The notes under the pieces were generated by a model. The model made no database searches. It was not told where the DNA came from and saw only the letters and a list, made by a program, of their open reading frames with translations. A program made the position numbers and the translations under genes. 41,111 nucleotides of DNA from Nitrososphaerota archaeon (GTDB taxonomy: Archaea; Thermoproteota; Nitrososphaeria; Nitrososphaerales; CADDZS01), in NCBI GenBank assembly GCA_021325255.1, contig JAJPHP010000066.1:1-41111 (forward strand). Reading direction: 5' to 3'. Of this stretch, positions 1-7,252 are shown piece by piece; position 1 is the stretch's first letter, and each line of letters opens with the position of its first letter.

Positions 1-2
1 CC

Positions 3-371
3 AAAGTCACGGCAATTGGATTCTTTGTATATGGGTTGTATCGCGCATATCTTGCATCTGCTGCCCTGATTTTCCTTACGGTCTACCACAATCTCGAGCT
101 ATACAATCCATTCGACGCCTACATCGTAATTGCGGTTACATTGACCTTTCTTGTGGTTGGGATTCTCTCATTCCCCGTCGGCATACTACTCTTGAGATGG
201 AGCAAGGTCGGAGCTGTCCTAGGCACTTTGATTATGGTCTTGAACATATTCATCAACCTCATGGATCTTGTGGTCGGAGTGCTTACCCTTACCCCGGGTT
301 TAGTTGCTGAGCTGTCGGGTTTGCTCATACTACTTTGTCTATCTGGAGCTTCATGGTGGAAGCTGTCATGA
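3..371 (+). CDS. Membrane protein, 5' end outside the window
   Basis: The frame is open from the first full codon, so the gene probably begins before the window; a TTG at 36 is the only start candidate inside it. The visible 122 residues contain about four hydrophobic segments joined by short loops, one ending in the basic LLLRWSK, with the stop after WWKLS. No catalytic motif is visible and I do not recognise the family. An ATG overlaps its stop codon (ATGA at 368) but opens only a 14-codon frame. It is followed by decayed or very short membrane ORFs, so it may be the last intact member of a small membrane-protein locus. Confidence 0.55.
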   Translation, partial: KVTAIGFFVYGLYRAYLASAALIFLTVYHNLELYNPFDAYIVIAVTLTFLVVGILSFPVGILLLRWSKVGAVLGTLIMVLNIFINLMDLVVGVLTLTPGLVAELSGLLILLCLSGASWWKLS

Positions 372-474
372 TTACTCGGATCACTAATGTGTGTCCCTCA
401 TGGTTATGCTAACACTATCCTCCAGTTCGTCATCGTCGAAAGGGTCTCCGTACAAACACTGAGGTTAAAGCTGA

Positions 475-654
475 TTGATTGCGAGAATTCTGCCAGCGGC
501 CCCAGTAGCTCCAGTGGAGTGTCACAGCTACAGTTTCTTTGGATATGGCTGTTTTGTCGAAGGAATAGTGTACTCAATTGTTGGAGCGTTTTTCTTCATC
601 TTTCTACTGTATCTATTCCGATGGTATAGGAGATTGGGAAAAAAATACTGGTGA
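475..654 (+). CDS. Short single-helix membrane protein ORF
   Basis: This 59-residue frame starts at TTG 475 and holds one clear transmembrane helix (GIVYSIVGAFFFIFLLYLF) followed by a basic tail RWYRRLGKKYW. The hydrophobic helix with a positively charged end argues that this frame, and not the longer overlapping one at 387-629, is the meaningful one. It may be a real small membrane protein or the remnant of a longer gene, because the upstream sequence offers no extended frame. Its TGA overlaps a GTG (GTGA at 651-654), an arrangement typical of translational coupling to the next short frame. Confidence 0.35.
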   Translation: MIARILPAAPVAPVECHSYSFFGYGCFVEGIVYSIVGAFFFIFLLYLFRWYRRLGKKYW

Positions 655-752
655 GGTCGCCGATACTTGACTACAAGTGGAACTTCCTGCTGGAGTATTA
701 CGCCGGCTTTCTCGGCGAAATCTTCAGTACCGGGTGCCAGAAAGGGCACTAG
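651..752 (+). CDS. 33-residue ORF coupled to the preceding membrane ORF
   Basis: The frame begins at the GTG that overlaps the preceding stop codon and encodes a short, amino-acid-rich stretch (for example DYKWNFLLEYYAGFLGEIF) that looks like real coding sequence, then stops. After the stop, the same frame runs into another short hydrophobic piece (about 753-812) before further stops. This is more consistent with the head of a broken gene than with a complete one. No function is recognisable. Confidence 0.2.
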   Translation: MRSPILDYKWNFLLEYYAGFLGEIFSTGCQKGH

Positions 753-780
753 TTAGGCTGCTTGAGCGCGCCCCTCCTGA

Positions 781-1397
781 TTGCTCTCTCTTCGCTTCCC
801 TTGTTTTGTTAGATTGTACAGGATTCCGAATATACCATGTGCCGCAAGACGAAACGATCGTGCTTCGATTTCTAATTACGTATCTGTCACAAGCAGTGGT
901 AGTTACTCAACTGCCGGGGGCGGAACAAGTGTTTCAGGGCCAACAGTGGACCAAGCAGCGTCGAGCACTGAGACGGGTGTACTGTCGTATACACAGTCTT
1001 ACCGTCCCACTGCTCTGCCACCTGGTAGCAGCGGATGCACACCGCAAGGTGTCTGTCTCCTACCCCAGAACTACAATGCTCCTTCATCCACATCATGGCC
1101 CCAACTCGAGGCTGTTCTCTTTTCAATTGGAGCTATTGGTGCAGGGGTTGGACTTATTGCCCTATTAGGACTTGCTGCCGGCTCAGTTGCCTTGCACCTG
1201 CAGCTCCATACTTGGTAGCATCGGGAGTAGGTGCTATCTATGGGGGAGCCGCGGGTTTGGTTTACGTATATGAGAAAGGGGCAGCTGCGAATCCGCAGGG
1301 AGCAGAGGAAAGGGCGGGAATGAGTGCAGGGCAGAGTTTCTTCCAATGGTTGTTTGGGACGATGGAGCTAGCCCGCTTGGTGCATAACATAGATTAG
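781..1397 (+). pseudogene. Frameshifted Ser/Thr-rich surface membrane protein remnant
   Basis: Two frames complement each other. The first (to 1218) carries a low-complexity Ser/Thr/Gly/Pro stretch (SVTSSGSYSTAGGGTSVSG), then a hydrophobic helix around LFSIGAIGAGVGLIALLGL. Near position 1190 the coding signal moves to the next frame, which continues with a second helix-like segment (VGAIYGGAAGLVYVYEKG) and ends at 1397 after ELARLVHNID. Joined, they would make an extracellular stalk plus two membrane helices. Either the gene has one frameshift or there is a sequencing indel. The start is unclear; coding character begins around 855. Confidence 0.4.
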
Positions 1398-1429
1398 GGC
1401 CCGATTCGCGGATTCAGCTTATTGAAGAG

Positions 1430-1915
1430 ATGACAGCACTGGAACTCGATCCAATGTTTTCCTTCTCTGTCACACTTCGCGTGGCAGGGGGATTGTTTTT
1501 GTTGGCCGATTCTCTTGTGATAGGTCTATACGTACTGTCTGTTCGTCCACTGTTTGTGCTGTTCGCCATTTTTATGTTCTCGGGCGTGGTTGGCGGTGCC
1601 TTGAGTGTGTACCAGAGCCTCACTCTACAGGTTAGGAGCGCTGAATTTTACGAAGACGGCTTTAAAGTGAAGGGACGCAATTTGAAAAGAGAGCACTACA
1701 CCTATTCCGATGTTAAGGACGTAGTACTTGTCAAGGCTCCATGGCCCAATACGACCTTGACGATACTTCTCAAAGGCAAACAAGATGGTGGTGGTGATGA
1801 TGTATTGGAGGAATCAATAACGATAACCAAGAATCCAGTAAGTAGTTACTTGGATGTGGATCTATATAGCTGGTTAAAGGAGAAAATTGCTGATTTACGA
1901 GAACGTGCGACTTAA
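1430..1915 (+). CDS. Two-helix membrane protein with a cytoplasmic PH-like domain
   Basis: The 161-residue protein has two N-terminal transmembrane helices (about residues 12-35 and 38-60) followed by a beta-rich soluble part. That part includes a run typical of bacterial PH-like membrane proteins: EFYEDGFKVKGRNLKREHYTYSDVKDV, that is, a strand giving FxDGF, an arginine-rich turn, then a YSDV strand. The C-terminus is an amphipathic helix (LYSWLKEKIADLRERAT). ATG 1430 is the start. The architecture, two helices followed by a PH-like fold, is seen; the function is unknown. It is among the few intact genes in this decayed stretch. Confidence 0.6.
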   Translation: MTALELDPMFSFSVTLRVAGGLFLLADSLVIGLYVLSVRPLFVLFAIFMFSGVVGGALSVYQSLTLQVRSAEFYEDGFKVKGRNLKREHYTYSDVKDVVLVKAPWPNTTLTILLKGKQDGGGDDVLEESITITKNPVSSYLDVDLYSWLKEKIADLRERAT

Positions 1916-2075
1916 CGAAGGGTCAGGATCGATGTCTAATTTTCCACTTTCATATCTCTGGGAATTTGGTAGCGATACCAGTGAATGTGCATACAATCTC
2001 GAGACTACCTTACTAAATGGCAAGCTGGTTGTGACGCTAGGAAGCTTGGACTTTTACAGAAGTTATTCGACCTAG
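1887..2075 (+). CDS. Small hypothetical ORF
   Basis: The 62-codon frame overlaps the end of the preceding gene. An internal ATG at 1932 gives a 47-residue version. The sequence has plausible beta-strand patterns (NGKLVVTLGSLDFY) but no recognisable motif. It could be a small protein or the first part of a broken gene. Support is only the open frame and unbiased composition. Confidence 0.2.
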   Translation: MLIYENVRLNEGSGSMSNFPLSYLWEFGSDTSECAYNLETTLLNGKLVVTLGSLDFYRSYST

Positions 2076-2212
2076 ACTTGAAGTTTCTCTGGTTGTGTGA
2101 GTATGTGCATAGCTAGGTCGGTTTGCAAGTTCAAACCGTTAACATAATGATTTGTATTCGCCAAGTTTTAGCCTTTGGTCGGACATACTAGCCCTGAAGA
2201 AGATGTTAAGAT

Positions 2213-2506
2213 TTGGCTTTCAACGCTAGCGAGTTAATCTTGGCAGAGGAGCAGGGCATCTTTCAGAATTTTGGGTTGCTGAAGAACGAGTCTGGAACGC
2301 TTGTCTTGACCAACAAACGACTCGTTTACCTGCGCGGAGAAGAGTTCTTCTACAATCCAAGCGGGTACTATCATCCGTTGAGTACTCCCTCCCAAGGGAC
2401 TGGAATCGGCCCCATTCCCCCGGTCTTTTTTGCCGAAGTCTACGATGTGTCAGAGATACCTGCTGACCTTCCCTCCGCTCCCAATCCCGCGTCGTCTTCC
2501 TATTAA
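2213..2506 (+). CDS. GRAM/PH-like domain protein, probably truncated
   Basis: The 97-residue frame can start only at TTG 2213, since a stop lies two codons upstream. Residues 25-40 (GTLVLTNKRLVYLRGE) match the signature strand pair of short bacterial and archaeal PH/GRAM-like domains, in which a variant of LxLTNxRLxxx recurs. After that the expected continuation of the domain is replaced by a Pro/Ser-rich tail, so the protein appears truncated or fused to low-complexity sequence. Such domains usually sit in membrane-associated proteins of unknown role. The PH-like gene at 1430 nearby suggests a common theme but not a pathway. Confidence 0.45.
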   Translation: MAFNASELILAEEQGIFQNFGLLKNESGTLVLTNKRLVYLRGEEFFYNPSGYYHPLSTPSQGTGIGPIPPVFFAEVYDVSEIPADLPSAPNPASSSY

Positions 2507-2572
2507 TTTGCAGTAAGTGTTGCTTCCATAGTCAATTGTGAAACCAAGAGGAAAAGGATCGGCGGCCACCCT

Positions 2573-3007
2573 TTGCTTGCGATTAGCTGGTTCGCCGGTG
2601 GCGATAACGAAGTAGAGAGAAGAACCGAATTTTGGCAGTACCTGATGAAGAGGCGGAAATCAGGGCTCGACCACTGGGGGGAAGTCATAATGAAGCTCAA
2701 GAATGGCGAGTTGAGCAAAGAACTAGAAAGGGAAAATCAAAGGAGGAGGACGAACGGTCCAGCGGTCGGCTCTCTTCAATGGAGGGTGCTCTATATTCTT
2801 GGCGATTTGCGGGGCAAAGGCCTTTTCCAGATAGAAGGAGAGCTGAAGGCGAAATTCCCAAGCATCAATTTCGACTCCGAGGAGATCGAGGCCGCTTGTT
2901 CAAATCTTCAGAGAGAAAAATGGATAATTTGTAGCCAAGAGCCAAACGACATTCCAGTTTACAGACAGAATCCCCCTCTCGGGCCGAGATTCGATCTTTC
3001 AGCGTGA
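2573..3007 (+). CDS. Hypothetical protein, possibly winged-helix at its C-terminus
   Basis: The 144-residue frame is strongly charged and helical from residue 12 on. The second half (SLQWRVLYILGDLRGKGLFQIEGELK, then SEEIEAACSNLQREKWIICSQE) has the helix-turn-helix plus wing spacing of a winged-helix domain: a helix, a recognition-like helix ending in LQREKWI, and a short hairpin. No family can be named. The exact start is uncertain; the N-terminal ten residues read less convincingly than the rest. No promoter element stands out. Confidence 0.45.
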   Translation: MLAISWFAGGDNEVERRTEFWQYLMKRRKSGLDHWGEVIMKLKNGELSKELERENQRRRTNGPAVGSLQWRVLYILGDLRGKGLFQIEGELKAKFPSINFDSEEIEAACSNLQREKWIICSQEPNDIPVYRQNPPLGPRFDLSA

Positions 3008-3169
3008 GAGAGGTGCCTGCGCGAACCGAAGGTCTCTAAGCCCGACGCGGTTCTTTCCGTCGCAGTAGTATTTGTCGTTGGTGTCGCAATTGATGTTTGG
3101 GAGTGTCGCCATAATCGGTAGCTCGGAGAAAGTGAATATTTTGAGTCGGAAGAATTCGAAACGAAATAA

Positions 3170-3379
3170 CTATTTGCGAATTTTTTCCTTTTTTGTCTCT
3201 TTATTGGTTTGCTATTTTATACCGCGATCGGAGAATTTTCTCACGGAAATATTTTAATTGGTGAATTTCTTGCCGGCGTGGGATCTGCGTTAATCCTGAT
3301 TTTCATTGTATTCTTCATTGCCGATTTCAAAATCATAAATGAATCATTCTCATCAGGAGAGAGAAGAGATGCTGGATAG
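3170..3379 (+). pseudogene. Remnant of a two-helix membrane protein
   Basis: In this frame the translation between an upstream stop (3167) and TAG 3377 contains two convincing helices (LFCLFIGLLFYTAIGEF and GVGSALILIFIVFFIADF) and a polar tail. The only in-frame start is TTG 3209, in the middle of the first helix, so as it stands the gene lacks a head. A competing open frame (3072-3257) covers the same bases but is poor in coding character after residue 40. A frameshift near 3190 joining the two frames is a possible explanation. Confidence 0.3.
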
Positions 3380-3870
3380 TGCGCTAATTAAGAGGAAATT
3401 TCCGATCCTCTAGGTCTATTCGTGCGACTCGGTTGGAAACAGAGTAAAGATGGTCTACGGTTCGATTACAACCACGTAATTTTACTCTTCCTACAACCGC
3501 ATGACACAGGAGAACACATCCGCTTCGGACTGCGGAGGCACTGGCTGCGTTGCAATGTCTAAGATGCCACCAATCTATATTCACTTTCCGACCGCGAACC
3601 TATTTACAAAATATCCGACAAGCGTTCGACACCAGGGGATATCTTAATCAAGCGCTGACTTCGATCAACCTATTCTCTCATAGCGTTCTTTCTTGGTAGC
3701 TGCGTAACCGCAGATGATGTTAGGGCATGAACCAAACCAATTGATTCTTCCAGCCTTATTCACTGTCTACCTTATAATCGAAATTGCACCAGCATTCATA
3801 GGATTCGGTCAAAGGGGCTAACAATAAGGATCGCTATGCCATAGATTTAGATACCGATCCGAAGGCGCAA
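3380..3870. other. Stretch without a recognisable gene
   Basis: No frame on either strand shows convincing coding character over these 490 bases; the one minus-strand frame (3384-3584) has an implausible composition. No RNA gene or repeat was noticed. It probably represents decayed sequence between the membrane-protein remnants and the toxin/antitoxin island. Confidence 0.4.
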
Positions 3871-3872
3871 GA

Positions 3873-3880
3873 TTTAATCA
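3873..3880 (+). promoter_or_regulatory. TATA-like box of the RelE-like gene
   Basis: The sequence TTTAATCA lies 18-25 bp upstream of TTG 3898, the distance expected for a nearly leaderless archaeal transcript. This supports the TTG as the true start. Confidence 0.45.
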
Positions 3881-3897
3881 TTAACAGCAGGCATCAA

Positions 3898-4248
3898 TTG
3901 TCAGAGTCATTCCGGTTGCCGGGCCAGAGACGGATCAAAGTCGAGTCTGACCCGGGTTTTAGAGATTGGCTAACTTCCTCTCCACAAGGAGATGAACTAA
4001 AGTCTCGGATCAGAAACCTTGTAGATCTGCTCAAATCCAATGCATTTCTTGGCGAGCAGATTCCCCGTCGCTTATGGCCTCGCACTTCACTGTACCGAGA
4101 CATAAACAACCTGTATAGATTGAGAGTTACCGATCAAGCTAGAATTACATATACCGTGATTGCGCGAGGATCCGATGAAATGGTTGTGAGAATCTTGGAA
4201 TTCTTCCGAACTCATGCTGAATATGACAGGAGGTTTGGATACGGTTAG
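3898..4248 (+). CDS. RelE/ParE-like mRNA interferase toxin
   Basis: The 116-residue product has the RelE/ParE superfamily layout: an N-terminal helical region with basic residues (residues 25-50), then three strands containing NNLYRLRVTDQARITYTV and the C-terminal VVRILEFFRTHAEYDRR. This resembles the strand and aromatic/basic tail that carry the catalytic residues in archaeal RelE proteins. Members cleave mRNA in the ribosome or act on gyrase when unopposed by an antitoxin. No canonical RelB-type gene lies directly upstream; instead a winged-helix gene converges on it, overlapping by 4 bp. The TTG start is supported by a TATA-like box at 3873. It could be an orphan toxin or part of an unusual convergent pair. 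Confidence 0.65.
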   Translation: MSESFRLPGQRRIKVESDPGFRDWLTSSPQGDELKSRIRNLVDLLKSNAFLGEQIPRRLWPRTSLYRDINNLYRLRVTDQARITYTVIARGSDEMVVRILEFFRTHAEYDRRFGYG

Positions 4249-4535
4249 ATCTCTACCCCAGACTTGAGGAGGGCTTTCAATTTTGAATTGTCTGCTGCAA
4301 TCCAGACAATTCTTCCCTCATTATCGTAAGCGATCTGATTGTGAGCTTCCAAATACTCAAGAACTCTTTCAAATGTTTGATACATCATCGATTTTGGAAT
4401 CGCCTTGTAAAGTTGCATCTTCCTCAATGGTTCACCGCCTTCCTTGATTGTCCTTTCAACCATGAGCATAGTGGACATGTTGGGTAAATGCAATCCATTG
4501 GTTTTGCTAGCCATTTTTTCCAGTTCCGCGACCAA
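4245..4535 (-). CDS. Winged-helix DNA-binding protein, possible antitoxin or regulator
   Basis: The 96-residue protein has a central helix-turn-helix (EPLRKMQLYKAIPKSMMYQTFERVLEYLEAH) followed by a short wing (NQIAYDNEGRIVWIA). This is the pattern of small archaeal winged-helix proteins used as transcription regulators. A TATA-like box (CTTATATAAG at 4553-4562) places the transcript start next to TTG 4535; ATG 4514 is the alternative start. Its stop overlaps the stop of the RelE-like gene by 4 bp on the other strand, so the two messages would form a short antisense overlap. Neighbouring toxin genes make an antitoxin or repressor role plausible, but this is inference. Confidence 0.6.
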   Translation of the reverse strand: MVAELEKMASKTNGLHLPNMSTMLMVERTIKEGGEPLRKMQLYKAIPKSMMYQTFERVLEYLEAHNQIAYDNEGRIVWIAADNSKLKALLKSGVEI

Positions 4536-4552
4536 ATAGTCTTGAATTAGGG

Positions 4553-4562
4553 CTTATATAAG
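4553..4562 (-). promoter_or_regulatory. TATA box for the winged-helix gene, in an AT-rich bidirectional region
   Basis: CTTATATAAG is a perfect 10-bp palindrome about 18-27 bp ahead of TTG 4535. Two further TATA-like runs follow within 30 bp (ATATATAATAT near 4564 and TTTATATGAA near 4578), so transcription may also leave to the right, toward the small ORF at 4626. Confidence 0.45.
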
Positions 4563-4625
4563 AATATATAATATCACTTTATATGAAATAATCAACACGC
4601 CAGCGTTAATGAGGTAATCTGAACA

Positions 4626-4754
4626 TTGGAGGTTCAGCTTGACAAGGAGACTATGCGCTGGCTGAAGATTGGAGAAAGGCAATATTCTAAGGGTCAGTTC
4701 AGGACGGCAAAGGCAAGGAAGACATCGACAAGGTTCAGGCAAATTGACCTATGA
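4626..4754 (+). CDS. 42-residue basic ORF
   Basis: The frame starts at TTG 4626, about 45 bp past a TATA-like run. It encodes a compact basic peptide that begins MEVQLDKETMRWLKIGERQ and ends RFRQIDL. Strand-then-helix beginnings of this kind occur in ribbon-helix-helix antitoxins, but 42 residues are too few to identify one. It lies in a toxin/antitoxin-rich stretch and could be a remnant. A second short frame follows at 4847 (38 residues beginning MKIVHEADTDWLIN). Confidence 0.2.
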   Translation: MEVQLDKETMRWLKIGERQYSKGQFRTAKARKTSTRFRQIDL

Positions 4755-5250
4755 AGTCGTCTTCCTTAACTTATTCTTGAAGCAATTCAGGAAGAAAATC
4801 CTCCTTGCGAACGAATCAACCCGTATTAGTTTATGACGAACTAACAATGAAAATTGTGCATGAGGCAGATACAGATTGGCTGATAAACTCAGAGTTTGGT
4901 CATGATGATTCTCCTCTTTTCGAAGGCTCGGCTAAAGCTTCGATTATTTCGCAAACTTCTTGAGGGCTCTTTTTGTCCTCCTTCTATATTAGTTCTGACA
5001 GCGTTATGCTACGAAATCATGCCTTCAGTAGCTAGAGAATACTTCAGCTTCGACACTTACAGACTTGATGAGTGACAAGCTTAGTTGGATAATACCAAGT
5101 TCACGGGTACTTCCTTTGCTTATGTAATCTACACTCAACCGGCCCGAATCCGCACATTTGTCTCCGTGACCGATGGATGAACCACACTTTGCAAAGCTTC
5201 TATACCCACTTTATGCAAACTAGTTGGCCACGATTAGTGATTGATGGGTT
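4755..5250. other. Mostly empty stretch between the winged-helix gene and vapBC
   Basis: Apart from a 38-residue frame at 4847-4963 no coding signal, repeat or RNA gene could be supported. The region is moderately AT-rich and has the look of degraded sequence. Confidence 0.35.
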
Positions 5251-5685
5251 CTAAGTGTATTCCCGAATATGGTGAATAAAGCCGAGACCCCGCGTCTTAT
5301 CAAGGACTTTCTTATCAGCTGTAAACACGGGGAGCGCTCTTTCTTGGCCAACGGCAATATACGAAGAATCGTATACTGTTATACCATACTTGGTTGCAAT
5401 GTTTACTGTAGCTTCAGAGTACCTTCGCTCAAATGGAACCTCAATGAACTGATAATTGTCCAGGTCTCTTGAAATTCGCGTGATTTCCTCGACTCCGAAT
5501 TCCCCAGAGTATTTCAGCGCGTTTAAGACCTCATACTTTGCAAGAGAAGGAACCACAACCCTCGTGGCCAGTCCTACGTGAGCCTTTCTCAAACGCAATG
5601 ACTGCTCGGTGAATGGCTCATTAACGAACCACTTTACAATCACCGACGCATCAGCAACTAGCGCTGCTGGTCTCGTTCCCGCCAT
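5251..5685 (-). CDS. vapC: VapC family PIN-domain ribonuclease toxin
   Basis: Starting at ATG 5685, the 144-residue protein carries the PIN-domain acidic set: the first Asp in ALVADASVIVKWF, a Glu in LAKYEVLNALKYSG, the Asp of TVYDSSYIAVG and the last acidic residue in FTADKKVL. These coordinate Mg2+ or Mn2+ for RNA cleavage. The upstream gene encodes the antitoxin and overlaps by 28 bp, so the two are translated from one message. All motif positions are kept, so the toxin should be active. A longer frame starts at 5712, but the residues before ATG 5685 do not belong to the family. Confidence 0.88.
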   Translation of the reverse strand: MAGTRPAALVADASVIVKWFVNEPFTEQSLRLRKAHVGLATRVVVPSLAKYEVLNALKYSGEFGVEEITRISRDLDNYQFIEVPFERRYSEATVNIATKYGITVYDSSYIAVGQERALPVFTADKKVLDKTRGLGFIHHIREYT

Positions 5686-5909
5686 CTCCTTATTTCTGCC
5701 GTGCTGTTCCAACCTTTGGCAGTGCGCCGCAATGAATCGGTATCGTCAGAAGCCTCTTTTAGCAAACCAATATCAACCGGTTGCCAGAGCTCCGCTTCGG
5801 CAATCTTTTCCTCGATTGCCCTTCTCGCGACCTCGCTCCAATTTATCTGACGTAGTTTCTCCATCTTGCTCTTGAGCCGATCGTCAACTCTGAGCGTTAT
5901 TACGGGCAT
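5658..5909 (-). CDS. vapB: VapB family ribbon-helix-helix antitoxin
   Basis: The 83-residue protein opens with a DNA-binding strand (MPVITLRVDDRLKSKMEKL) and a helix (NWSEVARRAIEEKIAEAE), the ribbon-helix-helix layout of archaeal VapB. The rest is an acidic and tryptophan-rich tail (LWQPVDIGLLKE) that would wrap the PIN toxin. Its stop lies within the vapC start, giving a vapB-vapC operon on the minus strand. A palindromic promoter region directly upstream (5917-5948) fits conditional autorepression by the toxin-antitoxin complex. Confidence 0.82.
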   Translation of the reverse strand: MPVITLRVDDRLKSKMEKLRQINWSEVARRAIEEKIAEAELWQPVDIGLLKEASDDTDSLRRTAKGWNSTAEIRRWRERDQQR

Positions 5910-5916
5910 ACAAGGC

Positions 5917-5948
5917 GTAATACAAGATATTGTATATATATGTATTAC
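5917..5948 (-). promoter_or_regulatory. vapBC promoter with inverted-repeat operator
   Basis: GTAATACA (5917-5924) and TGTATTAC (5941-5948) form a perfect 8-bp inverted repeat with a 16-bp spacer. A smaller one, TACAA/TTGTA, lies at 5921-5934. The spacer and right arm contain the TATA-like run TATATATAC (5932-5940, read on the minus strand), ahead of ATG 5909. A repressor bound here would cover the promoter, as expected for an autoregulated toxin-antitoxin operon. Confidence 0.6.
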
Positions 5949-5949
5949 A

Positions 5950-6061
5950 AGAATTTCTTAGCATCAACGAACTCGGGTTGATGACATTGAGTTCAGTCCT
6001 AACCTGGAAAAAATCTGCTTTTCTCGAAATGCTTGCCTCCTGTTGTAACGTGGACGAGTAC
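5950..6061. other. Intergenic, between vapBC and the broken vapC
   Basis: No gene or repeat is recognised here beyond the promoter already listed. Confidence 0.3.
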
Positions 6062-6466
6062 TCACCATTTTCTTATCTTAACTCCGGGTTCCTCGTAATC
6101 AGGATCGTCGGTAATCACATACTGCGCATCGCGCATCTTGACAAAAGGCGGCTACTAGAGCCTAGGCAATGGGGACGGTTCGCTTTGCAAGCAGAAGCTT
6201 CCCTGCATTAACGCAAATTGCCTCGCCAAGAGGAGCTACACGCATGCCCCGACTCTTGAGCAGATTTATCCAGGCGAGCACGATTTCTTCTCCCATCCTG
6301 GGTCCAGCGAACTCTATGAATTCTGTTAGAACAATCGATGGCGCGATCAGCCCACTTGATAGCTCCCTGTTGAGAAGTGTCTCGACACTCTTCCTCGTCT
6401 CCTCGTTTGGAGGAAGCTGCAAGGTTAGCAAGAACCTATAGTGTCAGCAACAGCCGTCAGCGCCAC
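6062..6466 (-). pseudogene. vapC PIN-domain gene inactivated by frameshifts and a stop
   Basis: Read on the minus strand from GTG 6466, the gene starts as a PIN protein (ALTAVADT) and needs a one-base correction to continue as YRFLLTLQLPPNEETRK. It then runs well through SIVLTEFIEFAG and KLLLAKRTVPIA. There a TAG takes the place of the expected Asp codon (PIA-stop-ALVAAF), and a second one-base shift is needed to reach the C-terminus DAQYVITDDPDYEEPGVKIRKW. Restored, the acidic residues and the terminal TDDPDY motif of a VapC would be in place. With three lesions it cannot make an active toxin. The start overlaps the stop of the upstream antitoxin by 10 bp, the ancestral operon layout. Confidence 0.72.
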
Positions 6467-6681
6467 TTCTTCCTCCTGGATTCGTCGAGCTCGTGAATAA
6501 TCTCCTTGTAGGTTCTTTCCCCAACCACTTTCCCGCCTCTCACCGGAGGGAGTGACTTGAGCAAAATGCCTTCCTTATGCTCTTCTGCCTCAAGGAGGCT
6601 GCCCTCCTCTAGGTCGAACTTGTGCCTTAGCTCGACCGGTATTGTAACCTGACCTTTCCTTTTTACTCTAACCTGGGACAA
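6457..6681 (-). CDS. AbrB/MazE-like swapped-hairpin antitoxin
   Basis: From TTG 6681 the 74-residue protein begins VRVKRKGQVTIPVELRHKF, the classic SpoVT-AbrB DNA-binding signature (KGQVTIP, then a helix), and continues DLEEGSLLEAEEHKEGILLKS. The tail (TYKEIIHELDESRRKKWR) is the toxin-binding part seen in archaeal antitoxins paired with PIN toxins. A TATA-like box at 6716-6723 supports this start over the longer frame to 6738. Its partner vapC is broken, so this is probably an orphan antitoxin, possibly retained as a regulator or as protection against related toxins. Confidence 0.75.
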   Translation of the reverse strand: MSQVRVKRKGQVTIPVELRHKFDLEEGSLLEAEEHKEGILLKSLPPVRGGKVVGERTYKEIIHELDESRRKKWR

Positions 6682-6715
6682 CTTGATACGCAGTCGTACC
6701 AAAGTGAGTACGATT

Positions 6716-6723
6716 CTTAAAAG
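6716..6723 (-). promoter_or_regulatory. TATA-like box of the AbrB-type antitoxin
   Basis: CTTTTAAG on the minus strand lies about 38 bp ahead of TTG 6681, with the expected transcription start near 6694, so the message would have a leader of about 13 nt. Confidence 0.4.
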
Positions 6724-6739
6724 GTCACTGGGTGCCAAT

Positions 6740-7250
6740 CAAGTTGCTAGTCCGTCCTCCAACATACAGAGGATCTAGCAGGAAACTTTCGGCGGGCAAG
6801 ATGACGGAGGAACCCTAGAAGCAAACGAGACTGGCCACAACTAGTACTGAGGGCAATTAATTCAGTTCCGATTACCTTCCATTCGGCCCCGAGTACAGTT
6901 CCTAGAGTTCTGACATAAGCTACTTGTACACCGGACAGCTTATTGCTACCGCGACGAGTCTACACGATCTAGAAGCGCGGTATAATGATCCTGGAAAGCT
7001 AATAACCGTGGATAAGAAAATGGGCTATACCTTAGAAATCCTCAAAATCTGAATAGATGTGGCTAGGTAGGCGATAACTCAGAAGAACGCATCGATCCAT
7101 CTACCGAAGGTACGAATCGCTTTAGAAACTCCTGTAATTTTCTAATTAAGCGTAGAACTCCCCTTCATCAATCTCCTTGATTAAGAGTTCCACGCTCTAA
7201 GGAAATTGTGGTTTCGCGGCCCTCAAAATTCGTCCATGCATGGGAGAGCT
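6740..7250. other. Stretch without a recognisable gene
   Basis: No frame with coding character, no RNA gene and no repeat was found over these roughly 510 bases. It separates the toxin/antitoxin island from the acetyltransferase operon. Confidence 0.4.
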
Positions 7251-7252
7251 TC

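Noticed and set aside
677..1168. 163-codon plus-strand frame
   Set aside because: It overlaps the better coding frames at 651-752 and 781-1218, and its composition (Arg/Leu/Cys-rich, no helix pattern) is typical of an off-frame reading.
3072..3257. 61-codon plus-strand frame
   Set aside because: Coding character fades after the first part, and the overlapping frame at 3170-3379 has the clearer membrane helices.
3455..3480. A TTCGA-containing run looking like a tRNA T-loop
   Set aside because: The flanking bases do not form the five-pair stem and no acceptor or anticodon arm could be folded around it.
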